Shown here piece by piece: positions 1 through 9,814 of a DNA stretch of 33,901 nucleotides. Location of the stretch: positions 36,710-70,610 of the forward strand of contig QAXH01005279.1 in NCBI GenBank assembly GCA_004335635.1. The letters are read 5' to 3'. A program made the translations under genes and the position numbers. The notes under the pieces were generated by a model. The model did no database searches and was not told where the DNA came from. It saw nothing but the letters and a program-made list of their open reading frames with translations. The first letter of the stretch is position 1, and each line of letters begins with the position of its first letter. This DNA comes from Chloromonas sp. AAM2 (lineage: Eukaryota > Chlorophyta > Chlorophyceae > Chlamydomonadales > Chlamydomonadaceae).

Positions 1-600
1 GCCCGTGGCTTGACTATGCCGCTTTAGGGTTGACTGGGCCGCGCGTGGATTGACTGGGCCGCGCTTGACTGGGCCGCGCTTGGATTGACTGGGCCGGCTT
101 AGGGTTGACTGGGCCGCGCGTGGGTTGACTGGGCCGCGCGTGGCTTGACTGGGCCGCTTGAGGCTTGACTGGGCCGCGCGTGGCTTGACTATGCCGCTTT
201 AGGGTTGACTGGGCCGCGCGTGGATTGACTGGGCCGCGCATGGCTTGACTTGGCCCCCTGAAGGTTGACTGCGCCGCGCGTGGGTTAACTGGTCCGCGCG
301 TGGCTTGGCTGGGCCGCCTAAGGGTTGACTGGGCCGCTCGTGGGTTGGCGTTAGTTGATTGGGCCGCGCGTGGCTTGACTTGGCCGCCTGAAGGTTGACT
401 GGGCCACGCGTGGGTTGACTTGGCCGCCTGAAGGTTGACTGGGCCACGCGTGGGTTGACTGGGCCGCGCGTTGGTTGCTTGGGCCGGCTAAGGGTCGGTT
501 GTGCAGGTTGACGGTTGACTGGGCCGCCTGAAGGTTTACTGGGCTGCACATAGTTCGACTGGGCCGCCTTAGGGTTGACTGGGCCACGCTTGAGGTGATG
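1..600. repeat. ~20-nt GC-rich minisatellite array
   Basis: About thirty imperfect copies of a unit close to TTGACTGGGCCGCGCGTGGC fill this stretch, with variants in the second half of the unit (CGCCTGAAGG, CGCTTTAGGG). Units are mostly 20 nt with some length variation, and the array fades after about position 600. Because 20 is not a multiple of 3, the minus strand carries the same peptide-like period (RGPVNPKAAQS) in all three frames, so the long open frames here come from the repeat and are not coding. The next exon at 745 starts at a good acceptor and its protein should have more N-terminal sequence, so the array probably lies in an intron of that gene. It runs off the left edge. Confidence 0.95.
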
Positions 601-744
601 GAGCTGACTGATTGACTGGGTCGATTGCATGAGTTGAATGAATGAATATACGCTGGCTGAACTGACTGCAGTGGTCAGATGACGGAGCGCTGGGAGTGTC
701 CAGGCTGGGCTGGGCCAGTGGCGGGCATTGTGTCCTCTTCACAG

Positions 745-2039
745 GCCTATCTACAGGCGCGGTCAGAGATTGAGGAGCTGAGTATGTGTATGCACGAGCT
801 GGATCGTGTGCATGGCGCATTGACCACAGCAGTGCAGCTGGCAGGGACCAGTTTGGTCCGGGCGGACGAGTCAAGCGGAACAGACAACGCCCAGGTGCGG
901 TTCCCATGCCTGTCTTGAAGTGTCACGCACCGCTGAGGCCGCTTGGTGTTTCTGCAGTAACCACTTGTGTTCCACGGTTACACTGGTTTGCCAATCCCAG
1001 CACAGGGCAGCGAACTGCTGGGACGCATAGTGAAAGGGCAACAGGAAAGCAGTTGGTGGGGCAGGGCAGGGCAGGGCAACGGGGCAGGCTTCACCAGTGT
1101 TACTGCGTACTGCATGGTCCTGTAACCACTGGAACTTGAATGACTTGCAGGCTGGTAGCGCAGGCACAGACAGCCGTGCTGCCAGGCGGGATCTGAAGCG
1201 AGTGCGCCATCAACCCAAGGCCGCAGCCCTGAGACAGCATTGGCCGCAGTGGGCACGTGAACAACATGCACGGCTGGCGCACGATCGCACGGCAAGGAGC
1301 CACGACCTCATGACACAGGTGAAGTTGTCTAGTGGGGCGAAGATTGAGTTGTTACGGAAGCGAAGCCCAAACGCATGCATCGCTTTTGTTCCTACAAGTT
1401 GCCCAACATTCGCAAAGGAACACACGTAGCAAGCAACTGGAATGCACTTACTGGAGGAGGCAACTGGAATGCACTAGGATTGGTCATCACGCCAGCTGTC
1501 CCACTCGCACCACATGGTGCACGTATGGGAGGAGGTTGGCCTTCTAGCTGACTGGTGCCGATGCTCACTCTATGCAGGTGCAAGCCAGCTACCTGACACT
1601 TGACCGAGCCGGACGTCCTCTGTCCCTGTTGAAGGCTTACCGATCATACGCCTGCGCACCTCTTGGAGCAGCCCACTTGCCTCTCTTATCTGATCCAGCA
1701 AGTGCTGTTTCTGCAAGCACCCCATCCTTGACTCCTGATTCAAATATGATATCTTCGCCTCTTGTAGCCAATAACAAGAAGTTTCCCGCTGGCACCGGTG
1801 ACTGCTGTGCACCCAAGCTCTTACATACTGCTCACAAGCAAGGGTTGCAGCCAATTAGTCTGGTGGAGTTTTGGTACGGTTCACCCCCAAGCACAAACAC
1901 TCCCCAGGGCCGGGCGGCTGCCGCACGCCGGGCATCACATGACACGAATGCCTCGGCCTCACGTGTGCATGGCTGCCTTTACGGAGCATGCGCCAAGTGT
2001 CAGACAATCCTAGGTGCCATGCTGTGTGATGGCACATGA
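745..2039 (+). CDS. RluA-family pseudouridine synthase, accessory N-terminal region only (5' partial, orphan domain)
   Basis: Exons 745-894, 1151-1318 and 1578-2039 join in phase 0 at all junctions and give 259 residues ending at TGA 2037-2039. The first exon (ARSEIEELSMCMHELDR) and the second (rich in Arg, His and Gln) look like the coiled-coil segment that precedes the catalytic domain in a long RluA-type subfamily of gammaproteobacteria and some eukaryotes. The third exon carries that subfamily's accessory motif: GTGDCCAPKLLHTAHKQG, then LVEFWYG, then a cysteine pair in GACAKCQTILGAML. In the known proteins the pseudouridine synthase domain follows directly; here the frame stops, and I see no RLD catalytic motif before the opposite-strand gene at 2650. 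5' exons probably lie left of the window. ATG 679, in frame and upstream of 745, is an alternative start if there is no intron there (281 residues). Odd: an insertion of about 40 residues rich in Ser, Pro and Ala (SAVSASTPSLTP region) precedes the Cys motif. The role is not established; it could be an RNA- or metal-binding accessory unit. Confidence 0.72.
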
Positions 2040-2109
2040 AGACGTGTTACCCTTGCGATGTTGTGATATGGTTGTCAGTGTTGTCTGATGATTGTCATTT
2101 CTGCTGCTG

Positions 2110-2305
2110 TAGCAGTTTACCGTACTGCTTACCGTACCAGCTTACCGTACTGCTTTAAACTATTTTGCGCTCTGAAGTGGTTTGCGAACTGAAAAACGCT
2201 CCTTTAGTAACTTTGCGAACTTAACTGGTTTTGCGAATTGGCATTGGTAGGCTTTGCGAATCAACATGCTGACTCTGCTGATTTTGCAAGCCTTTGCAAG
2301 CAACT
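2110..2305. repeat. Short imperfect tandem arrays (CTTACCGTACTG and TTTGCGAA)
   Basis: From about 2115 to 2156 a 12-nt unit, CTTACCGTACTG, repeats about three times. From about 2164 to 2265 the octamer TTTGCGAA or close variants recurs four or five times at irregular spacing, giving way to TTTGCAAG between 2282 and 2302. No gene is visible from 2040 to 2649; this stretch separates the convergent 3' ends of the RluA-like and RidA-like genes. Confidence 0.7.
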
Positions 2306-2335
2306 GCACTCAACAAAGCCATTACCAGACATAGC

Positions 2336-2340
2336 TTACA
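2336..2340 (-). terminator. Candidate TGTAA poly(A) signal for the RidA-like gene
   Basis: The plus strand reads TTACA, which is TGTAA on the gene strand, about 310 nt beyond the stop codon of the minus-strand RidA-like gene. TGTAA is the usual chlorophyte poly(A) signal, but a 5-mer is weak evidence alone. Confidence 0.35.
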
Positions 2341-2649
2341 ACTGCCAGGGACTGTCAGGGCAGGAATAAGCCTTGAAAGCCCATGCGGGATTGCAAGCTG
2401 TTGGATGCACACATGAGAACAACTGGCCTGGGCATGAGCCCATGCAAGGCAAGCTGTTGAAGCTGGAGTTCAAGGCTTTGCAATACATGGCCAGTCCAAT
2501 CCCTTCTCTGAACATGAGTTACGAAAACCGTAAAACATTTCAAATCATATTAGCGCCTGTTTGGTGACAAATCCCTCGTGCTGGTGGTAGCCCGCTCATC
2601 ATCAAGATCATCAAATCATACGATCATTGTCTGCCGGCCCATCTACCGG

Positions 2650-3194
2650 TCATGGCAAAGCAGCCGTCACAACAATCTCCACCTTCCAGCCTGGGTCGGC
2701 GAGCTTGACTCCGCCAACAGTGGCACGTGATGGACAGGCTCCTGCAGGGACCCACTCGTCCCATGCTTCATTGACGAGTGGAAACTCCTCCATGTCCACG
2801 AGGAAGATCTGAGCCATGAGGATACGCGACTTGTTTGTGCCTGCCCTGGCCAGAAGCTCATCAATGCACTGCAGGCATTGTGCTGTCTGGGCCTTGGCGT
2901 CCTTAGATGTGTCTGTTGGAACCTGCGTCAACAGGTGATGGCAGGCACACCACTACTGTGAGTGAGGCCAGCAGTGCCTGCTGCAGTAGGTCTTCATGCG
3001 CGATCATTTGATTGCTGATGCACACAGGACCGGATTGCCGTCAGGCAACCGCTCCCATTGCTGCTGCATACAGACTGACAAGCGGCAGCTGAGCATGCCG
3101 ATACCTGGCCAGCCAAATAGACGGTCTTGCCGGAAGTGTGTACCACTGCCTCCGACAACCTGGCTCCGCAATCTAGGCGAGTGAGATCCGACAT
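2650..3194 (-). CDS. RidA/YjgF/UK114-family protein (YoaB-like), reactive imine/enamine deaminase or relative
   Basis: Two exons on the minus strand, 3194-3105 and 2922-2650, join in phase 0 (donor CAG/GTATCG, acceptor GACGCAG/GTTCC) to give 120 residues, a normal Rid length. The protein reads MSDLTRLDCGARLSEAVVHT, then VYLAGQVPTDTS, then DELLARAGTNKSRILMAQIF, then NEAWDEWVPAG and a C-terminal VEIVVTAA. Family hallmarks are the AGQ strand, the WVPAG..PSR segment with the substrate-carboxylate Arg (R96) and the C-terminal Glu (E112). Rid proteins form trimers with active sites at subunit interfaces; RidA itself hydrolyses 2-aminoacrylate formed by PLP enzymes. The NKSRIL and NEAWDEWV segments resemble the bacterial YoaB-like branch more than plant chloroplast RidA, as I remember those families. 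No transit peptide is visible, so it is probably cytosolic. The substrate of this branch is not certain. Confidence 0.9.
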
Positions 3195-4650
3195 GATGTC
3201 TGTTCAAAGCTTCACGTGTGGCAGCTATGACGCAGCAAATTCTTTGTCCTCACTGAACGCTCCGAAACCCTGGTTTCGGAGATCAGATCACTGAGGACTT
3301 TTGCACACCTTCACCAGTTCTATGAACATTGCAATGATGTGAGCAAGTGGAAATGGATGATGATTCGTTCAGCATTGTTCACACGTTCAACATTGTATGC
3401 TCGTGTTGCGTTAACAGCCAGCTGGCACGCTAGGCCACACCTGATAAGCTGTTCCGTGATTTGTGGGTGCCAGCGGGGAGTATCAATGAACGAGTCGTGA
3501 GCATGAGTAGCATCAAACGGCCACGTTCCTGATAATCACATGTTATGTAATGGTGTCAAGATGCCTTCAGCAATTCCTGGCTGCAACTCGAGACCATTTC
3601 AAGCTCAGGACAGCGTACTGGATGGACATTAACTATCGTGCTGCTCCAACCTAATTTGCGTGCGTGCGTGAGACTTGTGACTTGCGTGGTGGTTTGTGCG
3701 GCCTTGACTGCATGTCCAATCGCCATGGCATGGCATCATATCCGTAGGGAGTTTTTCCGTGACTTCCGATTAAAGAGCCTGAAAGATAAGGTCAACACTC
3801 GCCATGATGCCCGTAGACTGTTGTACACTGCAGGCCTGCCTAAGAAAGCGGCAGCCGCATCACAAAGAATGTAGCCATTCACCTACACCCAAGTTAGCCA
3901 GTCATCTGCATCCAATCTGCTTTGCACAAAGCATTGTGGCCACAGGATGCCCCTGTCTATAGTACAGTGAAAGAATTCACATTGTCTTAATCTTATGTCT
4001 GTGCCGCTGCATAAACAAAAAAAAAACATGCCAACAAAAGCAAAACATTGTTAGTGGCTTCATAACTGTCTGATATTTTAAGAGAGCTTCCCCTGACATC
4101 AGCCCTACACATGAAGGCCAGTACAAATACATGTGATCAGCGCAGAACTGTCGGTTGTGACTCTGCCGCCGGTCAATTTGTACTCTGCACACTGGACCAG
4201 ATGGTGCTGGCGACCAGTTGTACTAAAAAAGCATGCAGAAGCACAGCCCTTAAAGCAATCCCACATGATCCCATGCTGGAATCATCGGATTGTGCTGTGT
4301 GCGTGCAAATATGCGTTCTTATCATGCTGCATTAACCATGTCACTCTTTGGTCGTTACTAAACGCGGTCGCAGAACACCAAGCTCGTCAGAGGCCTCATT
4401 TGCCATCACATACGGTGGTTTTGCACGTTGAGTCGTAATCTCGGTGTTAGATGAGCGGACATTCGCACCTTGGAATGTGTTGAGTTGTTGCTGTTGGAAT
4501 CCCTTTGTAGTGACAATGCACTGCAGGACTACCAACAGGACTGACCAGGTGCTACACTACCACCACGTACACTGGAGCCAGTGCTGGGGCACAAGAATTG
4601 TTGTCCCTGAAGCGGACATCTCCCTTTTTTGCGTCGCAGTGTACAAGAAC
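3195..4650. other. Intergenic stretch without a confident gene
   Basis: Between the start of the minus-strand RidA-like gene and the 3' end of the minus-strand GLTP-like gene I find no recognisable family on either strand. It holds one possible small membrane-protein exon (3638-3874, listed separately), an A-run near 4017-4027, and AT-richer sequence around 3960-4080. The part next to 3194 should contain the RidA-like promoter, but no TATA box stands out. Confidence 0.6.
3638..3874 (+). CDS. Possible small single-pass membrane protein (last exon?), unrecognised
   Basis: The open frame holds a hydrophobic stretch (VRLVTCVVVCAALTACPIAM) followed by a strongly basic tail (WHHIRREFFRDFRLK, then LKDKVNTRHDARRLLY) and ends at TAG 3872-3874. 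A membrane anchor followed by a charged helix is a plausible small-protein layout. The frame has no ATG before the hydrophobic segment, so if real it is a terminal exon reached by splicing; I could not identify the upstream exon. No family recognised. It may be spurious. Confidence 0.25.
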   Translation: MLLQPNLRACVRLVTCVVVCAALTACPIAMAWHHIRREFFRDFRLKSLKDKVNTRHDARRLLYTAGLPKKAAAASQRM

Positions 4651-5829
4651 TTATGACGCGGCAGCATCCACTGCTGCACCTCCGGCCCACAGCGCTGACA
4701 GGATGTTGGATGAGGGGGCGGACACTGGCATGTTGATGCCCACAAACAGCTTCATGACTCGGTCCTCCACATCCTGCGCACACAGAGACATGTGCTGCAC
4801 TTGATATGCCGGTGACAAGCTCAGAGACGGGCATGACCTGATAAGAGAGCCATATATGCATGCAAAGGAAGGGATTTGCCACATCAGGTGAACGTGTTTG
4901 CTCGTCCAGCCCAGCCCCGTACCTTGCTACATGCCAGAAAGCTCTTGGCCCATCGCATTGCTGACTCGTCTGTCTCGCCCAACTGCACGCAACATGGGGC
5001 CACAGAGCGACTCAATCAGATCAGAGCAGATGCAACAGCCATTGCACAGGCATTGGTGCAGTGCGGTCAAAGCCAGAGTCTGAGTAGGCCACTGGCCATC
5101 ACTTTGATTACCGGCCTCTGTGAGACGGATGAAGCTCTGGGGCCGTCCTACTATTGGCATGCCCACCTCTTTCATGAATTGTTCACGAGTTGGCAGCATG
5201 TACATGCTTGCCCAGACTGCCGTCCGCACAACATAGATGTGGACGGGCGCTAGCGACTGCGCATAGCATGGTGGTCATCATGCAATCCTTTAGTTCACGG
5301 CAAGATGCAGTCACAACACACAAGCATCCTCCAGAGCCTGCATGCATGACAGCAGGTGCGGCTTGGGATAAGAAGGTGGGCGGTCACTGACCTGCTCGTA
5401 TGCCTTGTTGGCTGCCTCTCGCACACTGAACGTGGGGTTGGCCGAGAACTGCTCAAGCAGCACTCTCACAAACTTGATGGCACAGATCAAGCGATGTAGA
5501 TTGCGTGCGCAGCTGTCTTTCACAGTTGCCTTCCCGGCTGCCTTGTCTGCCTCGACCATGGCTCGCAGACTGGGGTGCTTGGGAGCTGCCGCATGCAATG
5601 TTCCGGTCTTAAGCATCATTTCATGCTTGGCAATGGACATGAAGCTTCCCATGTGGTCGAAGACACGTACTGCGACGTCCATCAGCGCGGCGAATGATGC
5701 GGTTGTGATTTCTTCACCCTCATTGTGAACAGTCTTAATCGCAGCGCACAAGGCAGGAAGGTAACTCGGGTGCTCTTGCTCGGTCTTCTCTACCATTGTG
5801 GGCAACGTGTTAGGGAGACGTCGACGCAC
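4651..5829 (-). CDS. GLTP-domain sphingolipid transfer protein, ACD11-like
   Basis: Exons on the minus strand are 5829-5392, 5256-5167 and a last exon starting at 4773 (or 4794), ending at the stop at 4651. All junctions are phase 0; the protein is 216 (or 223) residues, normal for the GLTP fold. Exon 1 carries EITTASFAALMDVAVRVFDH, K74 in MMLKTGTL and the signature SCARNLHRLICAIKFVR with R109 and R113. Exon 2 completes the core with AYEQ-SLAPVHIYVVRTAV, giving the pocket His (H152), then MYMLPTREQFMKE. The CARNL..R, LAP.H and LPTREQF motifs match plant ACD11, which transfers ceramide-1-phosphate between membranes and restrains cell death in Arabidopsis. A later Met (M12) is an alternative start. 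No signal peptide, so it is cytosolic. Its start faces the TFIIB-like gene 220 bp away. Which acceptor opens the last exon is uncertain. Confidence 0.9.
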
Positions 5830-6049
5830 GCGACAGACCGACGTTAAGGATTAGGGCGCAGATTCACACCGCCTGCCTTGCATGAATATGTAAGGAGTCG
5901 CGCTGTCAAATGAGGCGAGGTTGTGCAATGTTCGCGTGCATGCATCTACCACACGTCAGACTTCATCAAAACGGCAGTTGCGGTTTCTTTGCATGCGGCA
6001 CTCGCGTACAAGACCTGTCCCCTGGCTGACGTCCGCTTACTTTACCACC
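5830..6049. promoter_or_regulatory. Shared divergent intergenic promoter region
   Basis: Only 220 bp separate the ATG of the minus-strand GLTP-like gene from the ATG of the plus-strand TFIIB-like gene, so both 5' UTRs and core promoters must fit here. It contains repeated TGCATGC-type words (for example near 5938-5944) but no clear TATA box for either direction. The call rests on gene positions. Confidence 0.55.
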
Positions 6050-8748
6050 ATGAGCATGCAGAAGAACGTGTGCCCACGTTGTGATCAGATAGAATTGGAT
6101 GTAGATGATGAAGAAGGGTTTTTGCTATGTCCTGAGTGTGGGTACGTGGCAGACGAGCTCCAGTTCAAAGCCGGCGTTACTGACGCAGGCACCCTGGTGC
6201 ATGCAGACGACTCTGGTGAAGCTGCAGCAAGTGGGTGAATGTGGAAGGCCAGCATGCTCTCATGCACCGCACGGCACCATGTCACGGGTCAAGTGTTGCG
6301 ATTGCTACCCGTGCGACTCATACTCTGCAATCTAGAGCGTGTGCAGCACATGGGCTCTCAATGTTGAACAGAGATTGCATCTCGCGTATGCGCTGTGCGC
6401 AACCCTCGATCCAGCAGCAAAACAGCTGCCTGCACGTACATGCAGGGGCCCGCACTTTCCGTCATGACGACCACACCTGGTCTGTTGGGGTGGGACGCAT
6501 GAGGCATTCGGGTGAGAGGCGAGCACGGACTGTGCGTGCAGCACAGGACCGGCTATGCAGCATTGCCAGCACCCTGGGCTATGCAGGACGCCACGTTGAG
6601 GAAGCCTGTAGCATTATAAAGGAGGTGGGTCGTGCACGTCCCTAGCAACATGTCCAGTGAGCAGTCCACGTGTGATAGCAATAGCGATGCAGCAGCAGCG
6701 TGGCCTAGGGCAGTGTCCAGTTTCATCAAACCCCTGGCTCAGCTGGGACGAGCGCCCGGCGTACTGATTGCCCGGGGGTTTCTGCTTACTTACAGCTTTC
6801 AGCAAGATGATGCCGTGACATGGCTTGTGCGCTGGCTTAGGGCTGCATACCGTGATGGTTACTGCACATGTCAGAAGACGAGGTTGGTATGACTGCTGTG
6901 TTTGCTTCCTGCTGCTGCAGGTGTACGACATGCATCTGGTGCACCTGGGCGGTACACACATGGGTTTGGATGCGCTGTGTGCAGCCGTCCTGTTGCTGGT
7001 GGGCCGTTCCAACGGCCTGCCCGTCAGCCTCCGGGAGGTGGCGGGGGCAGCACATGCCTCAAAGGAAGCGACGGCTGCCTATTACAGGTTGGTGATAACT
7101 TGCAAACGTGCCTTGCCATCGGAACCAGCACCCCTTCTTCATTTGTGCAACAACCTTAAGGTGCCGTGGAGGCTGTGAACAACATTTTCGAGGGCCCGTA
7201 GTTGATAGTCTCTTACCGATCACCCTGGTTACCTGTCAGGTAGGTGTACTTGCCTAGAGCATGCGTGCCTAGGTTGAAGCGTGTGCCAGTTCCCAGTTGA
7301 CCTGACCCGTTGAATTGGATCATTGCTGGCAGGCAACTTCATGCGCCAGGGCCAACAGATGCACCAGGTCCTGGAGTACAGGTCACCCTACGACCCTCCC
7401 AGGGCCTGCGAGCTTTCTGCCTACGGATGGCTGCCCAGTTGCTACCCGCAAGGCCTACCAACAACAACAACACTGGCAGCTGCGCAAGGGGTACTGTTGC
7501 GCGTCCTGATCAGGAACTACCACCAGGGCAGCAGCTGGGCTCGCCACGTGCGTTTGCAAGTGAGACGGATGTGCGTGGTCATCCGTTTGTGAAGGCGGCA
7601 ATCGATGTGGCGGACTTGGTCAGTAAAACAGGCATCGGGGAAGGCAGGCCGCCACCCATCATGGCAGGTGAGGCTTGCAATGAATGTATATGTACTGTGG
7701 AGACAAGGTTGGAGGCAATCAATGGGGCCGGAGGTTGAGGACGGCGCCTGCCACAGTATTTCACAATCAGCGCTGCATGGATGGCTGTGATGGCCGTCCA
7801 GCCTAGTGCCTAAGGAGGTCATACACTGTACCCAGTCATGGCACGGCTGCACTCGGTAGAGCAGGTCCCTTCTAGAGCCTACGTTTCTACTGGGTTTGTG
7901 CTGCTTTGGCTGGGTGTGTCTTACGAACTGGCATAACTTTCACTTGTACAGTCAGGTCCAGGCAGGGCTATTATGATCAGCGCATTGAATCCCTGCTGAT
8001 GCTTGATGCTCATGCCACTTGCATTCCCAGGTGCTATCCTCCGGCTCTTGGCCGACTCGCCGACTCTGAACGTTCCTCCCAACAGCACACCCGCTACCCT
8101 GGCAAGCTTGGCAGGGTGTAACCGTGGCACACTAAATGCCACACACGTGCTGCTCCGGGACCATCTCTTACAGGTCAGTGCCACAGCAGGTTGATCAGTG
8201 GCCGTCTAATGGGGCCAAACCTGTTTTACACTCTGCATCCATGCTGCAGCACCATGACACAGCATAAATCTGTGACGTCGAGGATCGTGTTTGGCTTGCC
8301 CTGCTGGTGCGACAAGTTTGTGTGCTGTTCTGTACTCTGTCTGCAGCTCTCTGCATTGCTCCCCCTCGGCTCCATGATCAACAAGACCAATCTAATAAAC
8401 TACCTCCCGCTGGTCATTTCAGCCACCCATACCATCGTGACCTTGAGGAGAGCAGAAAGACTGCCCGTCATTCAGGCAGCCGACAATGCAAACTCAGCCA
8501 GGGCTTGTGTCCGCATGTTACAAGGAGGGAGTGAATACCAGGAAGCACGTTCACGCAGTGATGAGCAGAGGCTGTTGCAGGGCCCAGGGACAGCTGCTGT
8601 TGGACACTTGAAAGAAGATGAGGAGAATGTGGAAGTTGGCAAGGGTGCATTGTCGTGTGGCAAAAGCGTTTGTGCTCGAGTTGGCCCGGTGGCCAAGCGG
8701 AGAAAAAGCAATGCCGGGAGTATGCTACCCAGTTCAAAAGGGCTTTGA
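6050..8748 (+). CDS. TFIIB/BRF-family general transcription factor, divergent
   Basis: Seven exons join with matching phases: 6050-6230, 6446-6624, 6921-7087, 7333-7667, 7878-7913, 8031-8173 and 8347-8748, giving about 480 residues. The N-terminus is a zinc ribbon with C8, C11, C27 and C30 (VCPRCDQ, then LLCPECGYVADE). Cyclin fold 1 spans exons 2-3 (RLCSIASTLGY, EEACSIIKE, LDALCAAVLLLVGRSNGLPV, REVAGAAHASKEATAAYY). Cyclin fold 2 spans exons 4-7 (LRAFCLRMAAQLL, VKAAIDVADLVSKTGIGEGR, PPPIMAAYVSTG, ATLASLAGCNRGTLN). The C-terminus is charged, with a nuclear-localisation-like AKRRKSN. Such proteins bridge TBP-DNA and RNA polymerase II (TFIIB) or III (BRF). A linker rich in Pro, Asn and Gly of roughly 40 residues interrupts cyclin fold 2 in exon 4. 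Whether it is TFIIB, BRF1 or a plant-type TFIIB-related protein cannot be settled by eye. Exon 5 is a 36-nt micro-exon. Confidence 0.85.
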
Positions 8749-8826
8749 TGCTGGTCATGCCATTTGCATCAGCATGGTCCCTGCCGAACTATTCCAGCCC
8801 CAAAAACAACAACTTGGGTGTGTACT

Positions 8827-8831
8827 TGTAA
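8827..8831 (+). terminator. TGTAA poly(A) signal for the TFIIB-like gene
   Basis: TGTAA lies 79 nt after the stop codon of the TFIIB-like gene, a typical distance for the chlorophyte poly(A) signal. Confidence 0.6.
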
Positions 8832-9044
8832 GGGGCAAGTGCCAACACTTCTGTTGTTGCCGGGCTCCAATCACCAGACGTGCCTTAGATGCATTGGACT
8901 GCCTCAGTTGTGGAGTTTTCCAAAGGCAAAGAGGAATCTGTATCTGGCTTCACGCATGACTCCCTGCACTAAGCTGCACAAGCCACCAGTTGAATTTGAA
9001 CGCTGGATGGCCTGCAGCAGCAACACATCATTTTGTAGGCAAGC

Positions 9045-9327
9045 AAAAAAAAAGGAAGTTTGCCAGTTCTGGGACAATTTCCAAGAACTGCACTGGGCCC
9101 AGGCTAATAGTGAGTGGCTCGGTGGGTCTTGGGTTCAGGTCGTTTTTCAGATGTGATTTCTCCGTAACTGCTGAATCTACATCTACTAACAATTGACATG
9201 ATTTCCAGCTATATTTTACGACTCCAGACAAGGCGCAACATGTGTGCTGCCTCTACATCATTAAATGATCAAATGGTTGAACCATGCCTGGCAGGCATTC
9301 ACAGAACTTGCAAACATCTTTTTTTTG
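9045..9327. mobile_element. Short non-autonomous element with ~23-27-bp inverted termini (copy A)
   Basis: The left end reads an A-run, then GGAAGTTTGCCAGTTCTGGG ending near 9080. The right end (about 9302-9327) reads CAGAACTTGCAAACATCTTT, the diverged reverse complement of the left. Total length is about 283 bp, with no coding capacity. The same terminus appears as a second full element at 19779-20008 and as single ends near 16112, 22531 and 33672. I could not identify a target-site duplication. Copy A has the more diverged right end, so it is probably older than the copy at 19779. Confidence 0.6.
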
Positions 9328-9814
9328 TGCCCTGCGACAGCCAGTGCTCTTTCAATTCATTCAATTTTAATGGCTAGGGGGGCGCTTGGGAAGCTGTCGC
9401 GTGGGGTGATGGCCACAAGGGCCCCACCACTCCTTGCTGACACGGCTAGATTCCCCTTTACGAGGAAGATTTTTTGCAATCTGCGCAAACAATTGATATC
9501 TGTGTGGGATGTGCTTCCTGGTGTGTACTCCCTTGTAAAGCCGTGTGTGTGGGACATGTGGTTCCATGTTTATGTGTCACGTGAAGGGATGACCTGTCAC
9601 AGAGTGAGGGATGACCGTTGAAGAGTATGACGTTTCACCTCCTTGTTGATTGTTGAAGGGCTGCTGCGCCACAGAGGTGGACAAACACAAGGCCACTGAA
9701 GGTGCCCCGTTCTCTGCCTCCGTCAAGGCAAGCGGTGGCCTTCTGGGTGCGTTTTGCAACCAGACCGTTTGAGTCCCCGCCCTTCGTCCAGAAGTCTGCG
9801 CCTTTGTTCATACG
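9328..9814. other. 5' flank of the MATH-BTB gene, no other gene seen
   Basis: This stretch should contain the promoter and 5' UTR of the MATH-BTB gene. It has no family-recognisable exon on either strand. A minus-strand open frame (9635-10048) overlaps the first MATH exon antisense and is treated as a shadow. Confidence 0.5.

Noticed and set aside
199..630. 143-codon minus-strand open frame with a repeated RGPVNPKAAQS peptide
   Set aside because: It is produced by the 20-nt minisatellite, which gives the same peptide in all three minus frames; no start, splice or codon signal supports coding.
2040..2640. Search for a pseudouridine synthase catalytic domain downstream of the orphan accessory domain
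   Set aside because: No RLD-type motif or plausible exon in any plus frame; the stretch is made of short tandem repeats and then the opposite-strand RidA-like gene.
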